This document shows positions 1-10,410 of a stretch of DNA of 64,000 nt, piece after piece. The notes beneath the pieces were generated by a model, which made no database searches, was not told the DNA's origin, and saw only the letters and a list, made by a program, of their open reading frames with translations. The number at the start of each line of letters is the position of its first letter. The stretch's first letter is position 1. Made by a program: the position numbers and the translations under genes. Source of the DNA: Chrysoporthe austroafricana (lineage: Eukaryota; Ascomycota; Sordariomycetes; Diaporthales; Cryphonectriaceae); NCBI GenBank assembly GCA_001051155.2, contig JYIP02000003.1:558001-622000 (forward strand), in the 5' to 3' direction.

Positions 1-24
1 CATATCAGTACGGAATCGTGGCGA

Positions 25-345
25 CTAGAGGCTACTGAGGATGGTTGGAACGCCTATTACCTTTTGCCGGATCTCGCTCAGCCTGACGAAGACGGGAGAG
101 TGCTCCATCAGATACTCGCTGATGCGTCGATTAGCGCGTTGAATACCATCCGCTTCCCCGATGCCATCGTAAGTCGTAGCAGCTCTATCCTCGGGCGTAC
201 CATGTCCCGCACCTGCTTCGTGGCCTTGTTGCAAACCATCCATTGCTTCTTGCTGCTGATTCGTCGATATGAGTATCTGGGCTTTATCGTTGCACTGGAA
301 AACAAATCTCACAGGAAGATTTGGTATGATCGAGTTGAGCGACAT
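25..345 (-). CDS. hypothetical 106-aa protein (weak)
   Basis: An uninterrupted minus-strand frame from an ATG at 345 to a stop at 25 encodes 106 residues. The first half has a Gln-rich stretch (NQQQEAMDGLQQ), and the rest is hydrophilic and Arg/Glu-rich. I see no signal peptide, membrane segment or known domain. A TATATA-like element lies about 30 bases upstream of the ATG (near 370-376), followed by a pyrimidine-rich leader, which is the main reason to list it. The opposite strand also has an open frame of 130 codons, so chance or shadow cannot be excluded. It could also be one exon of a gene that continues to the left of the window. Confidence 0.22.
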   Translation of the reverse strand: MSLNSIIPNLPVRFVFQCNDKAQILISTNQQQEAMDGLQQGHEAGAGHGTPEDRAATTYDGIGEADGIQRANRRISEYLMEHSPVFVRLSEIRQKVIGVPTILSSL

Positions 346-1995
346 AGCGAGAGAGAAAAATTGCCTCTATATAATAGTAGGCTGGGCGGCATTGTAGGAC
401 CACTGTCCTTGTCTTTGCAAAGAAATAGCAGGCCTCCTGCATTAGCATTACAGTAATATTGCATACCGTGCAAAAGCAACGACCAACAACATCACAGCCA
501 ACAAAGCGGGGCGGAGTTCACATGCATGCTTACAGAGGCCCAATCACTTGACGGACATCGGAACGTGAGCAGAGATTCTCAGAAGTATACTAACTCTGAA
601 TACTTGAGCTGTCACCGAATAGCAAAGGATTATTGTAATTGGCGTCATGTAAGCTTCCGTCTCAATTCAGTCTGTTCTGTGTTAACTATTCCGGTATAGG
701 ATCCTGCACCTGGTTTACAATTTTTCATAGATATGCAGCGGCTCTTTTTGCTGAATTTATATCAGGGCTCTTTGAAGTGACGTGCAACGAGTTGAGTTAT
801 GCCAGTCATCATGAGTCAAGCAACAACGCCTATCGGCTTCATTTTCGACGTCAGGGACTGGACTGGACTGGGTAATTGAGCGTCCGTTACCCTTTGCTCA
901 GGTGCCGGCCTCTGATAGATCGTGCAACTAATAGTATAAGGGCAATTTCTGGGACCAGTATTGTGCAGTGGGCGGCTGCTAGGCACCGGTACCGCATTAG
1001 GTTAGTCTTTGATGATTCACGAGCAGATTAAGAAGATGAGGCCATCGTCATGCGGGAACCCAACAAACGGCTGCCAGAGACTCGGTCAGCCCAAGCGTGC
1101 ACCAGTATATATGACGACCAGGATAAAATCTTGAGTATGCGTAGCTTCTGGTCAGATTCTCGCGGACGAAGTAATCAGGAAAAAGAATTAAAACGAGGCA
1201 AGCTGTCGGGAGACCAATGTCTAGGCGGTCACCGGCAGCATCCCCGCGAGACTGAAGTCGCGAAAAGAATTGTGAAAAATATGCACCCACACTCGAGAGG
1301 CCAATGTCTCCAGGGTGCTTAGTATCTAGGCAGGGGGCAAAGCAAGTCGAAAAACAAAAACTAACGTGTACTAATTAGTTCCAAATTTAGAGAGGTCTGG
1401 CCGAGGTCACACATTACGGTATGCTTGGGCACCACCCCCTTAACAACGCGTATTGCTTGCCGGGTACCCTTTCAGGCACATTTCTGTTCTCATGCCGTAA
1501 TACAGGGTTCTTCCACAATAGAAGATCCTTCTGTGAGAGAAAATAAATTTCGGGTGAAGACTGAATAGGTCATTGTGTTGTACCAGCTGCGTTAAAAATG
1601 TAGTAACGATGGCAATTGGATCTGCGAGCATAGCCCCCGGCCCCAATCTTCAACTTCGAGGACCTGGTCAATCCAGGACTGCACGCATCATCATAAGAAC
1701 TTTGAGTAAATTTTCGTATCGAAAAAAACGATTGACAAGGATAAACGAAAAGGCAGCAGAGACGGTACGAGCCTTGAAATCCTTTCATCCGTATTCTGCA
1801 TCCGAAACCAAAGGTTGTTGGCAAGATTTAGATTGCAAAACTGGCAGGCGACGCATCTGAGCCATCCCATTGCGGTGCCGGGTGGCAGGGTTAGAGTCCG
1901 GTGCGCGTCGGCGTGTATGCCTCAACCACGCCATCCACAGCTTTGTCGGCGGGAACTGATGGTATCACCATGAAAACAGGGAGAATTAATTCGCA
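346..1995. other. intergenic, no supported gene
   Basis: About 1.6 kb with only short frames on both strands and none with recognisable domains. Nothing I can support is present. Confidence 0.5.
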
Positions 1996-2019
1996 GAAAA
2001 AGAAAAAGAAAAAAACGAC
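1996..2019 (-). terminator. RNA polymerase III terminator of tRNA-Pro
   Basis: Directly downstream of the tRNA 3' end on the minus strand is a run of T tracts separated by single C residues (A-rich on the plus strand, 1997-2015). Four or more consecutive T residues are the known Pol III termination signal, and the position fits. Confidence 0.8.
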
Positions 2020-2126
2020 GGGCTTGGCCGAGGATTGAACTCGGGACCTCAAACATTGGAATGTACACATCTTAGATGTGCGGGAATATCCCGAAGCTTG
2101 AATCATACCACTAGACCACCAAGCCC
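2020..2126 (-). tRNA. tRNA-Pro (CGG), with a 34-nt intron
   Basis: The minus strand begins GGGCTTGG and ends CCAAGCCC, giving a perfect 7-bp acceptor stem. The D-arm (GGTCTAGTGGTATGA) and T-arm (GGTCCCGAGTTCAATCC) match eukaryotic tRNA-Pro. The anticodon stem CAAGC pairs with GTTTG (one G-T wobble) around the loop TTCGGG...T, so the anticodon is CGG. The 107-nt gene is 34 nt longer than a mature 73-nt tRNA. The extra bases sit after position 37, the canonical site for nuclear tRNA introns removed by the tRNA splicing endonuclease. CCA is not encoded, as expected for a eukaryote. Internal A and B boxes are the D- and T-arm sequences, and a Pol III T-tract follows. Confidence 0.93.
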
Positions 2127-2689
2127 ATTACTTGTTGGAGTATAGTGCACACGCCAAGCTTATATCTTTACAACAGACCCTTGAAACTTTTTCAAGCCGA
2201 AACCGCTCCAACTATATAAGCGGTTTATAATTGACATCGGGGTCGTTGTTGTATTACATATATACGTATATATACTTCATTACTGTTACTTAATATATAT
2301 ATAAATATAATATATTTGAATAATTTTCATATTAACTATTGTGGAATGCACACGCTTTGGATATAGGAAGACCCCAAAATCCAACCTTTCTATGCCTACC
2401 TTGCTTGGGGACGTTGTACGTTAAGCTAGGGACGATGGGCACATACTCCACGGCTATACCAGATGCAATAACAGGATAGTTGATCGTCAATGCCTTTTAG
2501 AACACTTCCCGGACTTACCGGTTCGTACACGAGCCTCGCCGCTTCAGATGCGTGGCCGCGTACCCAAAATGCACGAAAATGCACGAGTCGTCCGAATATG
2601 TGATATTACGTCTGCAATTTCAGTGCATTGACATTGATGAAGGGACGCCGGCGGTGGCATCCTTCGTCCACGAAGTCTCCATTGTGGGG
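2127..2689. other. AT-rich spacer upstream of tRNA-Pro
   Basis: From about 2190 to 2340 the sequence is strongly AT-rich with repeated TATATA/ATATAT stretches, in contrast to its surroundings. It separates the tRNA 5' end from the retrotransposon relic and may contain LTR or target-site remnants, but I could not define LTR ends. No coding region is seen. Confidence 0.45.
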
Positions 2690-3840
2690 ATCTCAAAGTC
2701 AACCTCCTTCTCGGCATAGATTCGATGGGCCCAGAGCAATTCGACATCATAATCAACTTGAAAAATATGGTATGGCAGACATCAACTCGTGCGGCGTTCG
2801 CATTCTGATGCAAACCAGACAACGAGGCCAGCCATGCAAGACTCGCGTCTATATGGCCAACACTATTATGTCGCCGCGATCATCTGCGTACCTGCTTGTC
2901 TACTATTGTCTCCACGCGAACGACGGTCAGGATCTTATCTTCACTCTGGAAACGGATCCCAGAGCATTTACCTTGCTTACGGACTCACGTTGAATAGAGT
3001 ACCAGTGCGTATCGGCGCGAATGCACCGATCATCGTCCCCGATCGTGCGTTCCTGGACCATCTTCAGTCTGTCAATCCAGATTACGCGGTTAGCGAGGTT
3101 GACGGCATCAGCGGAACCTCATCAACTCTAGCCAAGTCCAGCGACAGCGGATCGTAAACTGTCTCACTGTTTCGGGACAAAGAACCTGCAGACATTTCCC
3201 GATGAAGAACGAATGAAAATCTACCTGAAAGACAACTGGCAGGACATGATCCCGAAGAAACATAGAGTCAACCCCCTCGGACACCAAGAAACAGACACCG
3301 TCTACAGTACTGTCAATCAGCTGCAAAGCAATGGAAAACTAACTGTATAATAGATACGGTTCCGTTCTAATTTCTAGTATTCGTCGTCTGATGCGAGATA
3401 CCCGATGGCTCGCGCAGAGGCTAAATGGTTGTTGACATTCGCGCTTGAATCACAAGTCGCTCCCAGACACGTATCCCATGAACTCGCATGGCGACATCCT
3501 CTCCAAGATTACAAATTCACAATATCGCCGTACTCAGTGCAATGGCATTCTTCTACCAGTAGAGCGTTCACCCACAGAGTCTCTGGCTCTTCACGATTTC
3601 GATACCCAAAGGCCATTACACGTTCAATTGTGCATTAATGGGTTTCAAGGACAGCCCAGCGTACTTTCAATGTCAAATGCACCGATTGGTTGACGATATG
3701 CCTGGAGAACCGTTCTTGGATGACATTGTCGTCGCAACAGACGAGACCCTTGACCAACGAACGGGTCTTCGACCGCCTCGTGCACGCAAACACTTCAATC
3801 GGACCAGGCAAATCGTATATAGGCGCACCTACAGCCAGCC
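2690..3840 (+). mobile_element. degenerate Ty3/gypsy retrotransposon pol remnant
   Basis: Pieces of a Ty3/gypsy polyprotein appear in order but in different frames. At about 2698-2775 a frame reads NLLLGIDSMGPEQFDI, typical of the end of the retroviral-type protease. At 2820-2990 a frame with VYMANTIMSPRSS and DLIFTLE resembles the linker between protease and reverse transcriptase. At 3638-3760 comes reverse transcriptase with GFKDSPAYFQ (the FGL-x-APxxFQ region) and FLDDIV (the YLDD catalytic motif). A further frame at 3755-3835 carries VFDRLVHAN and KSYIGAPTA. Stops and frameshifts separate the pieces, so it cannot encode a working polyprotein. Gag, RNase H and integrase were not found, and no LTR pair could be recognised. 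The relic lies about 560 bases upstream of the tRNA-Pro gene. It is an old decayed copy. Confidence 0.68.
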
Positions 3841-4572
3841 CGTGTTTCTTATTTTGCTTTGTTGCTTGTTTCTTTTGAGTTTTTAACACTCTTGTTACGT
3901 CTTCGTGACGATATTCAGGATTGTCGAGGTCAATCTGTACAAGGTACTTGCCATAGTAGTGGCATGCTCGCCACGTGCTCGTTTAAGGCGGCCCGAATTC
4001 CTAACATGAGCTACCCATGCCACGTGGGATGCGCGTGGCTGACTACATACGTACTGTGTATACGTCTGTATATATTTAGAGGGTTAGGGTCATACTGGGC
4101 ACGCATAGAAATGGTCCACCACGCCAACCAACCTATCTTCTAATCATCCACTCGAGGTTTTTGTGTTCGAGCAATGCAGCAGCTCCTGAGGCTGACATCA
4201 ACCGCAGATATCTCATCTCGTCTACGTAGTTCACTTGCAAATGCTCATGGGAATGGTTTCCGCAAAACAGCAACACCGTGGAGGAGGACTTTGTCCCCAT
4301 GCAACACACTCAAACTTCCAATATTGATCATGATCTGTAGAATTTGATCTATTATTGAGATACGCGGAGAACTCTTGACCCCCAAGTGTAACAAGGGGCA
4401 GCCCAAGTCCAAATATCAGCTTTGTGTGCCAAATTGCCTCTTCGTATTCTAATGCTGGGCTGTAATCAATGCTTATGGCGAATGCCGCTCATGCCAAAAA
4501 GGATCACTCGACGGGAAATTAGGGACAGCGAGGGATATTACCGTCGATACAGGCATCAACCACATCCCACGG
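3841..4572. other. intergenic between relic and MCU 3' end
   Basis: No supported gene. The DNA is mixed-composition and presumably includes the 3' UTR of the minus-strand MCU gene next to 4573. Confidence 0.4.
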
Positions 4573-6174
4573 TCACTGTCCCCTCTTGCTACCTTGTACC
4601 ATTTCATCCTTGACCTTCTTCTCTTCCTCCACCGCCTCGGCCTCATCATCTTCATCCTCTCCCTCCTCGTCGTCATCTCTCTGCCCCCTCTTGTGCCTCT
4701 CTTTCTCCAACGCCTTCTTGACCTGTTTGGAGTAAGACAGGTCCCTCATCTCATCCCAGTCCACGTCATACTCGGCGGCCACCGTCTTGATCTCCCGCCT
4801 CATCGCGTTGGCCTCCTGGACCAGCTGCTCCCACCTGTGCATGTCGAAGCCCTTGGCCTCGTACAGCGCGTTCTGCCGCCTGCTGACCGTGACGTTCATC
4901 GCGGCCTTGTAACTCAGGTCCCGGCTGATATAGAGGAACCAGAGATAGCCCCCCATGATGGTCGTCAGGCCGACGAGGTACGTCACGGGCTCGACCAGGT
5001 CCCATCCCCATTCCGTCTGGAAGGTGACGTAGTACACCACGCCCCACCAGGTCGCGAGCGCCGCGAACCCGCCCTGGGCCAGGCGGTGGGCGGACTTGTG
5101 CGCCAGCTCGTCGCATTCCCTCTTGGTCCTGGCGAGGTGGTCGATCTGTCTGCTCATCCGCCGCAGCCGCATCCGCATATAGTAGGTCCGGTCCCGGAAT
5201 GAGGGCACGCTCACGCGCATGTCGAGGTTGTACCCTTCTACCTCGATGGCAAACTCCCTGCCCCGCGCCGCATCCCGGATGAAGTCGCCCATCTCGGTGG
5301 AGCTGCTCCAGCGGACCCACTTCTTATCTGGCTCCGGCGTGGCGTCCTGTCCCTCAGCCTCGTGGCCGAGGCCGGAGTAGGAGGCAACATGGGGGTTGCC
5401 GGCGGGGTCGTCGTCAGCGGGAGGTTTCTGTTGTCGCTTCTTGCTGGGGGTAGCATCTCTCGCCTGCGCCTCTTCGCGGGTCGTAGGGCTGTTCTCGGAG
5501 GCGGCGGAGTCTTCTGCACGGAAGTAGATATTAGGGATCTTCTCCTTGCCGTTCTCGATCACGGGCGGGAGCTCGGCCTGCACGAGGCGCTCGACGTAGG
5601 ACAGGGGCTGCTGGGGGTGGACAAGCAGGGCGAGGGGCTGAATGCTGTCGTTGGGCGAGATCGCGCGGGCGTAGTCGCGGGAGTCGTTGTTCTCCTTGTC
5701 TTTCTCGACGCGGATGGGAAGCGGGAGGATCAGCTTGAGGAGTCGTGTCGGCGTGGTGAGGAGTTTCCCTGTGCCAGGGTTGAGGTCAGGTCAGCAGGGC
5801 GTCCTCGGGGCATGATGTCCATCTGTCAGACGCCTGAGCCCACCTTTAGTATCCGCGCTCTGTGCCAGGGGCTGCTCCGCCGGAGGCTTGTCTGCGTCCT
5901 CACGAAGCCATGGCCGCTTGACCTGGTTCTGCTTGACCCTGACCTCCTGCTCCTCCTGATCCAGGCCCTTCTGATTCAGCTGCCGTGCCTTGTCGTCAAA
6001 CCCGCCCTTCCGTGCTGACTGGGAGGCGCTCAGTGCCCGCACGGCAGTGCCCGAACTTACGGCCGCCGGAATAGGTCTAAGCACTGCGGTCGTCCTCGAG
6101 ATGGGCGTCAAGTTCGAGACAGGTCGCGCAAGCCTAGCCAGACGGCACGGGAAGCGGCGGAATGCACTGCTCAT
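4573..6174 (-). CDS. MCU: mitochondrial calcium uniporter (MCU) homologue
   Basis: Two exons, 6174-5844 and 5768-4573, flank a 75-nt intron (GTGGGC...GGCACAG with CTGAC branch sequence). They encode 508 residues. The N-terminus is rich in Arg, Ser and Ala without acidic residues ([18 protein letters not shown]), as expected for a mitochondrial presequence. I chose this ATG over one six codons upstream because that one adds acidic residues before the presequence. A coiled-coil-like basic stretch precedes two membrane segments (about 345-362 and 372-392). The loop between them holds WDLVEP at residues 366-371, the Ca-selectivity motif of the family (WDxxEP), with the pore Asp and Glu intact. 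A second coiled coil follows, then an acidic/basic tail. By family knowledge the protein forms the Ca2+ channel of the inner mitochondrial membrane. No EMRE or MICU gene lies in this window. Confidence 0.92.
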
Positions 6175-6646
6175 TTCGGCTTCAGTGACCACAATTGAGC
6201 AGTCCGGCGAGCCTGTGAGCCTCTGACATCGTCCAGGTCTTTAGAAGGAGGAGGAGGAGGAGGAGGTTTGAGTAGACGCATCACGTGTGGACTGGCAGTA
6301 GTATAGCGATTGCGAGAGGTTCTATTCCAAGGTGCTGCGACGAAGCGCGTGACGTCACCTAGGAGTAAGCCCCTGTAATTCGTACTGTACGCTGTACGGA
6401 CGTACTGGGTTAGTAGTTAGTGGACGTCACCCGCTCCACAGCACCCAAGTCTAACTCCATATCAATCAGCAATCTGGACAACATCACCACGGTACATCAC
6501 CATACGACAAGCTCCACGGCAGTCCTCAGGATTGGTTGTGCACCTCATATTACATGATTGCCTGTCGCTGTGCTCATTGCTGCTATGCCTGACTATCGGT
6601 ACGAGGAGACAGGCTGAACAGCGCGGTGAACAATAGCTGCCGTATG
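6175..6646. other. intergenic: MCU promoter side and FAD oxidoreductase 3' side
   Basis: Contains a short GAG-triplet tract (about 6246-6264) and several palindromic GTAC-containing words near 6380-6410. No gene is supported. It must contain the MCU promoter (minus strand). Confidence 0.4.
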
Positions 6647-8312
6647 TTATGTTGGAATCTTAAAGCCTGTGGCCCTCAGATACTGAAATACGCCATCCGG
6701 GTCGTACTTGACGGATGCAGCCTGCATCTTTCTGATGGCTTCAGCTCCAGCTGACCTCATCGGGTCTTGGTTTGAGTACGCATAATTGAGATAGTGCCAG
6801 CCATAGCCGGTACCTAAGCCTTCCGTGTACGCGGCCACTGAGTCTGTCCAGTTCTGCATGATGGGTAGCCCCTTCGCCTCATTGTCCGCACCGTCGACAG
6901 CCAGTGTTGCGAGGAACAAGATCCCGTTCGTTCCGTTGAGCGCGGCGCTGAGACCCATTACATTCCCGCCCTTGTCGGCTCCATGTTGCGCGACCAGGTT
7001 GTTCAGAGGCTGGAACATGCACAGCGTGTTGAAGCCGCTGGTGGCTGTCATGACCATGCTCAGCTGGCCCACGGTGTACTCGTGTGCCGACGCCGCGTAC
7101 CTCATCACATCTGCGTTATTTGGCAGCAGGAGTGTGAACCAGATATTGCGGTGCCCAGACGGCTGGCCAGAGCCAAGCTCATCGGTGATGACGGCCAGCT
7201 TGTCCTGGCGGAGCGTGCTGGATGCGATTCCGCTGACGTTGAGGTACACCTCGGCTGCTGCCGGCCTTTCATCTGCGATCGTATTCTCTAGGGCAACGTT
7301 GAGCATCATACCGCCAGCAGCTGGGATGTATGCCCAATATATGATCGACGAGGTGTTCTGATCGGTGGGGACATTGTCGTTGAACGTCACCATCGCGTCC
7401 AGCAGGGAATCGCCGGCCGAGAGGTCATACGCGAGTATGCCACCCCAGATGGCCGGATTCGAGGCGTCTTGATACTCGATGGCGTACATGTCGAAGCGAG
7501 TGATGAGCCCAAAGTTCGCCGACCCGCCCTTGAGCGCGGTCCACAGATCCGAGTTTTCACCGGCATTCGCGTTCACAATCAAGCCGTTGGCAAGCACGAC
7601 CTCAAAGTTCTGCACCGTGTCGCAGCTCATGCCATGCGAGGCCGAGAAGAAGGTGTTGCCACCACCCAAGATGAAACCACCCACTCCGACCGTGCCCGCC
7701 CGGCCGCCAGCGACAGTGACGCCTTGTGGGGATAACGTTTCATACACGTCCTGCCAATGAGCACCGGGCGTAACGGATGCGATCTTGGTGATGGGGTTAT
7801 AGGTCGTCGTGTTCATGTATCCTTACCAATGGTGTCAGTCGGCCAGTCCTGCCATGCTCCCACGTGACGGTCGCATACCAAAATCAATGGTCACACCCTG
7901 TGATACACTGTTCGATCCATTCCAAGACGCATGACCGCCTCCGCGCACTCCAAACTGGCAGCTATGGTCGACCAAGACCGTTATGATATCTGACACGTCT
8001 TGAGCTTCCTGCGGCTGGGCAACACACCAGGGGGCCAGTGCTGCACTGACGGACCAGTAAGAGTCCATGCGGTCCGCATACTCTGCAGTATTAGGAAAGT
8101 ATACTTTGTCCGCCAGGCCTGGCGTGGACGAGAGGGCCGAGCACTAACCAAGTGCTCCATCAGTATGGCCAACCCTACGTAGACTATAGACCGCTTATGT
8201 CTCGCCATAACAAAGAGGGAGGGAAATGATGTTCTAAACTCACGCAGTCATCCGACAGAGTTGTCGCACAGGTTGGCTGGAACCGCGCGACGAGATTCGA
8301 GACACCGCACAT
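6647..8312 (-). CDS. FAD-linked oxidoreductase, berberine-bridge-enzyme-like
   Basis: At least three exons: 8312-8244, 8143-7879 and 7821-6647, with introns of 100 nt (GTGAGT...GGTTAG) and 57 nt (GTATGC...GTAAG). The core is an FAD-binding PCMH domain. It contains a VRGGGHASWNG motif whose His is the usual 8-alpha covalent FAD attachment residue, a GRAGTVGVGGFILGGG loop that binds the FAD pyrophosphate, and GMSCDTV at the position where some relatives carry the second (cysteinyl) FAD bond. The C-terminal BBE domain is present (YLNYA ... YDPDGVFQ). Such enzymes oxidise sugars, alcohols or alkaloid-like metabolites with O2; the substrate cannot be read from sequence. The end at 6647 is firm. 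The start is not: the ATG at 8312 gives 502 aa but no secretion signal, which most relatives have, so an upstream exon may be missing or decayed. Confidence 0.8.
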
Positions 8313-10410
8313 CGTTAGCTGTAAGCCTGGCGGCTTCGCCAACCTGCGTGTTCTGAGGAGTATGGCGAAGCAGGCCTCGGCGACGCCGCATACTAGAGCA
8401 TGACTCGGCCGTTTGCTATTTGTATTCCTCCAACCATCTGCGGCAAACTCCAATTCTCGGCGTGGTATTCCCGAGAGGGAAGTGCCCGATACGTCGACAC
8501 ACCCAATCCCGCCGAAGGCCGAATAGGTCGTTAGCTGACAAGATGGATTCCCAGGGGTCGAATCGAGGCCGCGCGGCATTCTCGATTACGGACCGTCAAT
8601 GAGGAGCTGATCAACCGAGATTGTGAGTTCGATGGCATCAGCCTGTGTCGGCTCTCCTCCAGTCAGGCTCAGTAGGACGGTTCTCCCAAGCATGATGGGT
8701 GGGTATGACCTTCGGATCCTTCCCGTCCACCCCGGCCGGGGAACCACCGGATGTTGATGCATCCCTCTTCCTACTCAGTATATATGCCTGCGCCGATCTC
8801 ATCCCACCCACTTGGCCCTCTTGGCCTCGCTTAAAACTTTATCTCCGCTGCGGAAAGTTTAAAGCTTCGATCAGCACTGCGCTCGGAAGGAACTCGCCGA
8901 GATCTTTGGATCCTTTCACCTAATACTTAATACTGAGTAGCAGTACTGCGTAAATTGGCCTTGCCAATACCTTCATTGTTATTCGTCTTCTGTGGCCAGG
9001 GATCAGAAGCATCTCTTGGCTGACCTCAGAGATACTCACCAAGACTGGGCGTCCTCACACAGAATCTCAGCGCCTGGCCACCCAGAGGCCGCCCTTTGCT
9101 TGGAGCCGGGGTCTTATGAGTCTTGTTTCCTTGCCGTTGCAACCCGACGTGGACGCGTAGGCTGAATTCTCTACCGCATCCGCTACACGTATACTGTGAC
9201 CTTACCTAGGACACGGATTCAGGACGGCAAATGATATTGCCGCCCCTGGAGGTCCTTAATCGAGCTGGTACTTAAGGGAGATAGTCACTCCCAACGAGAG
9301 ATAGTAGGGTCCCACCTAAGTATTACTGTGTGCCATCCCTTTCCCCCGGATCCAAAAGTTCGCCATCGTTCAGCCGCAGGTTATGCGTCCCCTTCGGCGG
9401 TAGATCAACAAGCGGGACCGCATGCAGTTGGAGTAACTAACAGGCGGAAACCAAGCCGGACCGCACAAGGATCTTTCAGCTATGAGGCTGGAAGCATGTG
9501 GCGCGACCAACGGCAGCGGTGCGGGCGGGCGCGAGCTGTTTAACAAGTACACAAGCTTGCCATCATTGACAACAGCTTCTCAAGACCATGCATAGGTGTA
9601 AATGGGGAAGTTGTGTTTGTCCGGTGCTCAACTTGAGTTACGCTTGCGGGAGTATATATATGTGTGTATGTGTGTGTGTGAGTTACGGCATGGATTTTTC
9701 TGAGGTGGCCAGGGGCTCGTGGGTATTCGAAGTCCTACCATCATGGCTGTCGAAACCATGCCCAACAGAGAAGGGTCCAATCTCGCCACGCCGGTTTTGT
9801 ACGCACTCTCCTGTCGCGACTGCTTTGAACTACACAGGTACACATGCTTACGCCCTCCATCATTGAAGACCATGACGGTAGCTTCGATTAAGCTCGGCAG
9901 ATGGGCTCAAACGTTCGCCCGACCAAGTAGACCAGCAGGATCGATCATTGGATGGTGGAGCTGTCGCGATTCAGACCTCCTCATCCTTACTGAAGGTATT
10001 TTTTGAGGGCTGACGAGTCAGCCCCCCTGAAGAATCGCCTTGCTGTTCCTTACTCACGAAGTGAACCAATGTCCTGCTTATGAACTGGCTTGTTTTGGAT
10101 ATCTTCCTGGACACATATACTGATCAAACTCGGGGAGGGGGACACCCTAGTCCCGCGCACTGGATTCAATTTTCCTTGGTGAGACATCCCCGTTAGTTTA
10201 TATCAGTTGATGTGAATCCTCCGTTGGAACCAACTCCGGTTGGTCTCCGCGATCTTCCATCTCATGAATTCTTCAGAGCAGGCGAGGCTCCCTTCTGCCA
10301 CAATAGTCTAAGCATTTGCTCCTTCGCAGTCGCGTGGTGCGGCCACTACACTTCAAGACTCTGCGCAGTCTTGCTTTCATCGAATCAACAGTGTGAAAGG
10401 ATGCGCGACT
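8313..10410. other. 2.1-kb intergenic region
   Basis: Between two divergently oriented genes, so it should contain both promoters. Many short frames are present without recognisable domains. A (TG)n microsatellite lies near 9653-9680. An upstream first exon of the FAD oxidoreductase could be hidden at its left edge. Confidence 0.4.
9653..9680. repeat. TA/TG microsatellite
   Basis: A short (TA)n run followed by alternating TG dinucleotides with one interruption. Confidence 0.8.

Noticed and set aside
4081..4092. TTAGGG telomere-like word
   Set aside because: A single copy only, which is expected by chance.
4594..6018. Plus-strand frames of 202 and 218 codons
   Set aside because: Antisense to MCU exons; they have no motif and the MCU frame carries the selectivity-filter motif.
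6380..6430. Words resembling a fragment of 5S rRNA (GGTTAGTAGTT)
   Set aside because: Only about 11 bases match; the flanks do not resemble 5S rRNA or its internal promoter.
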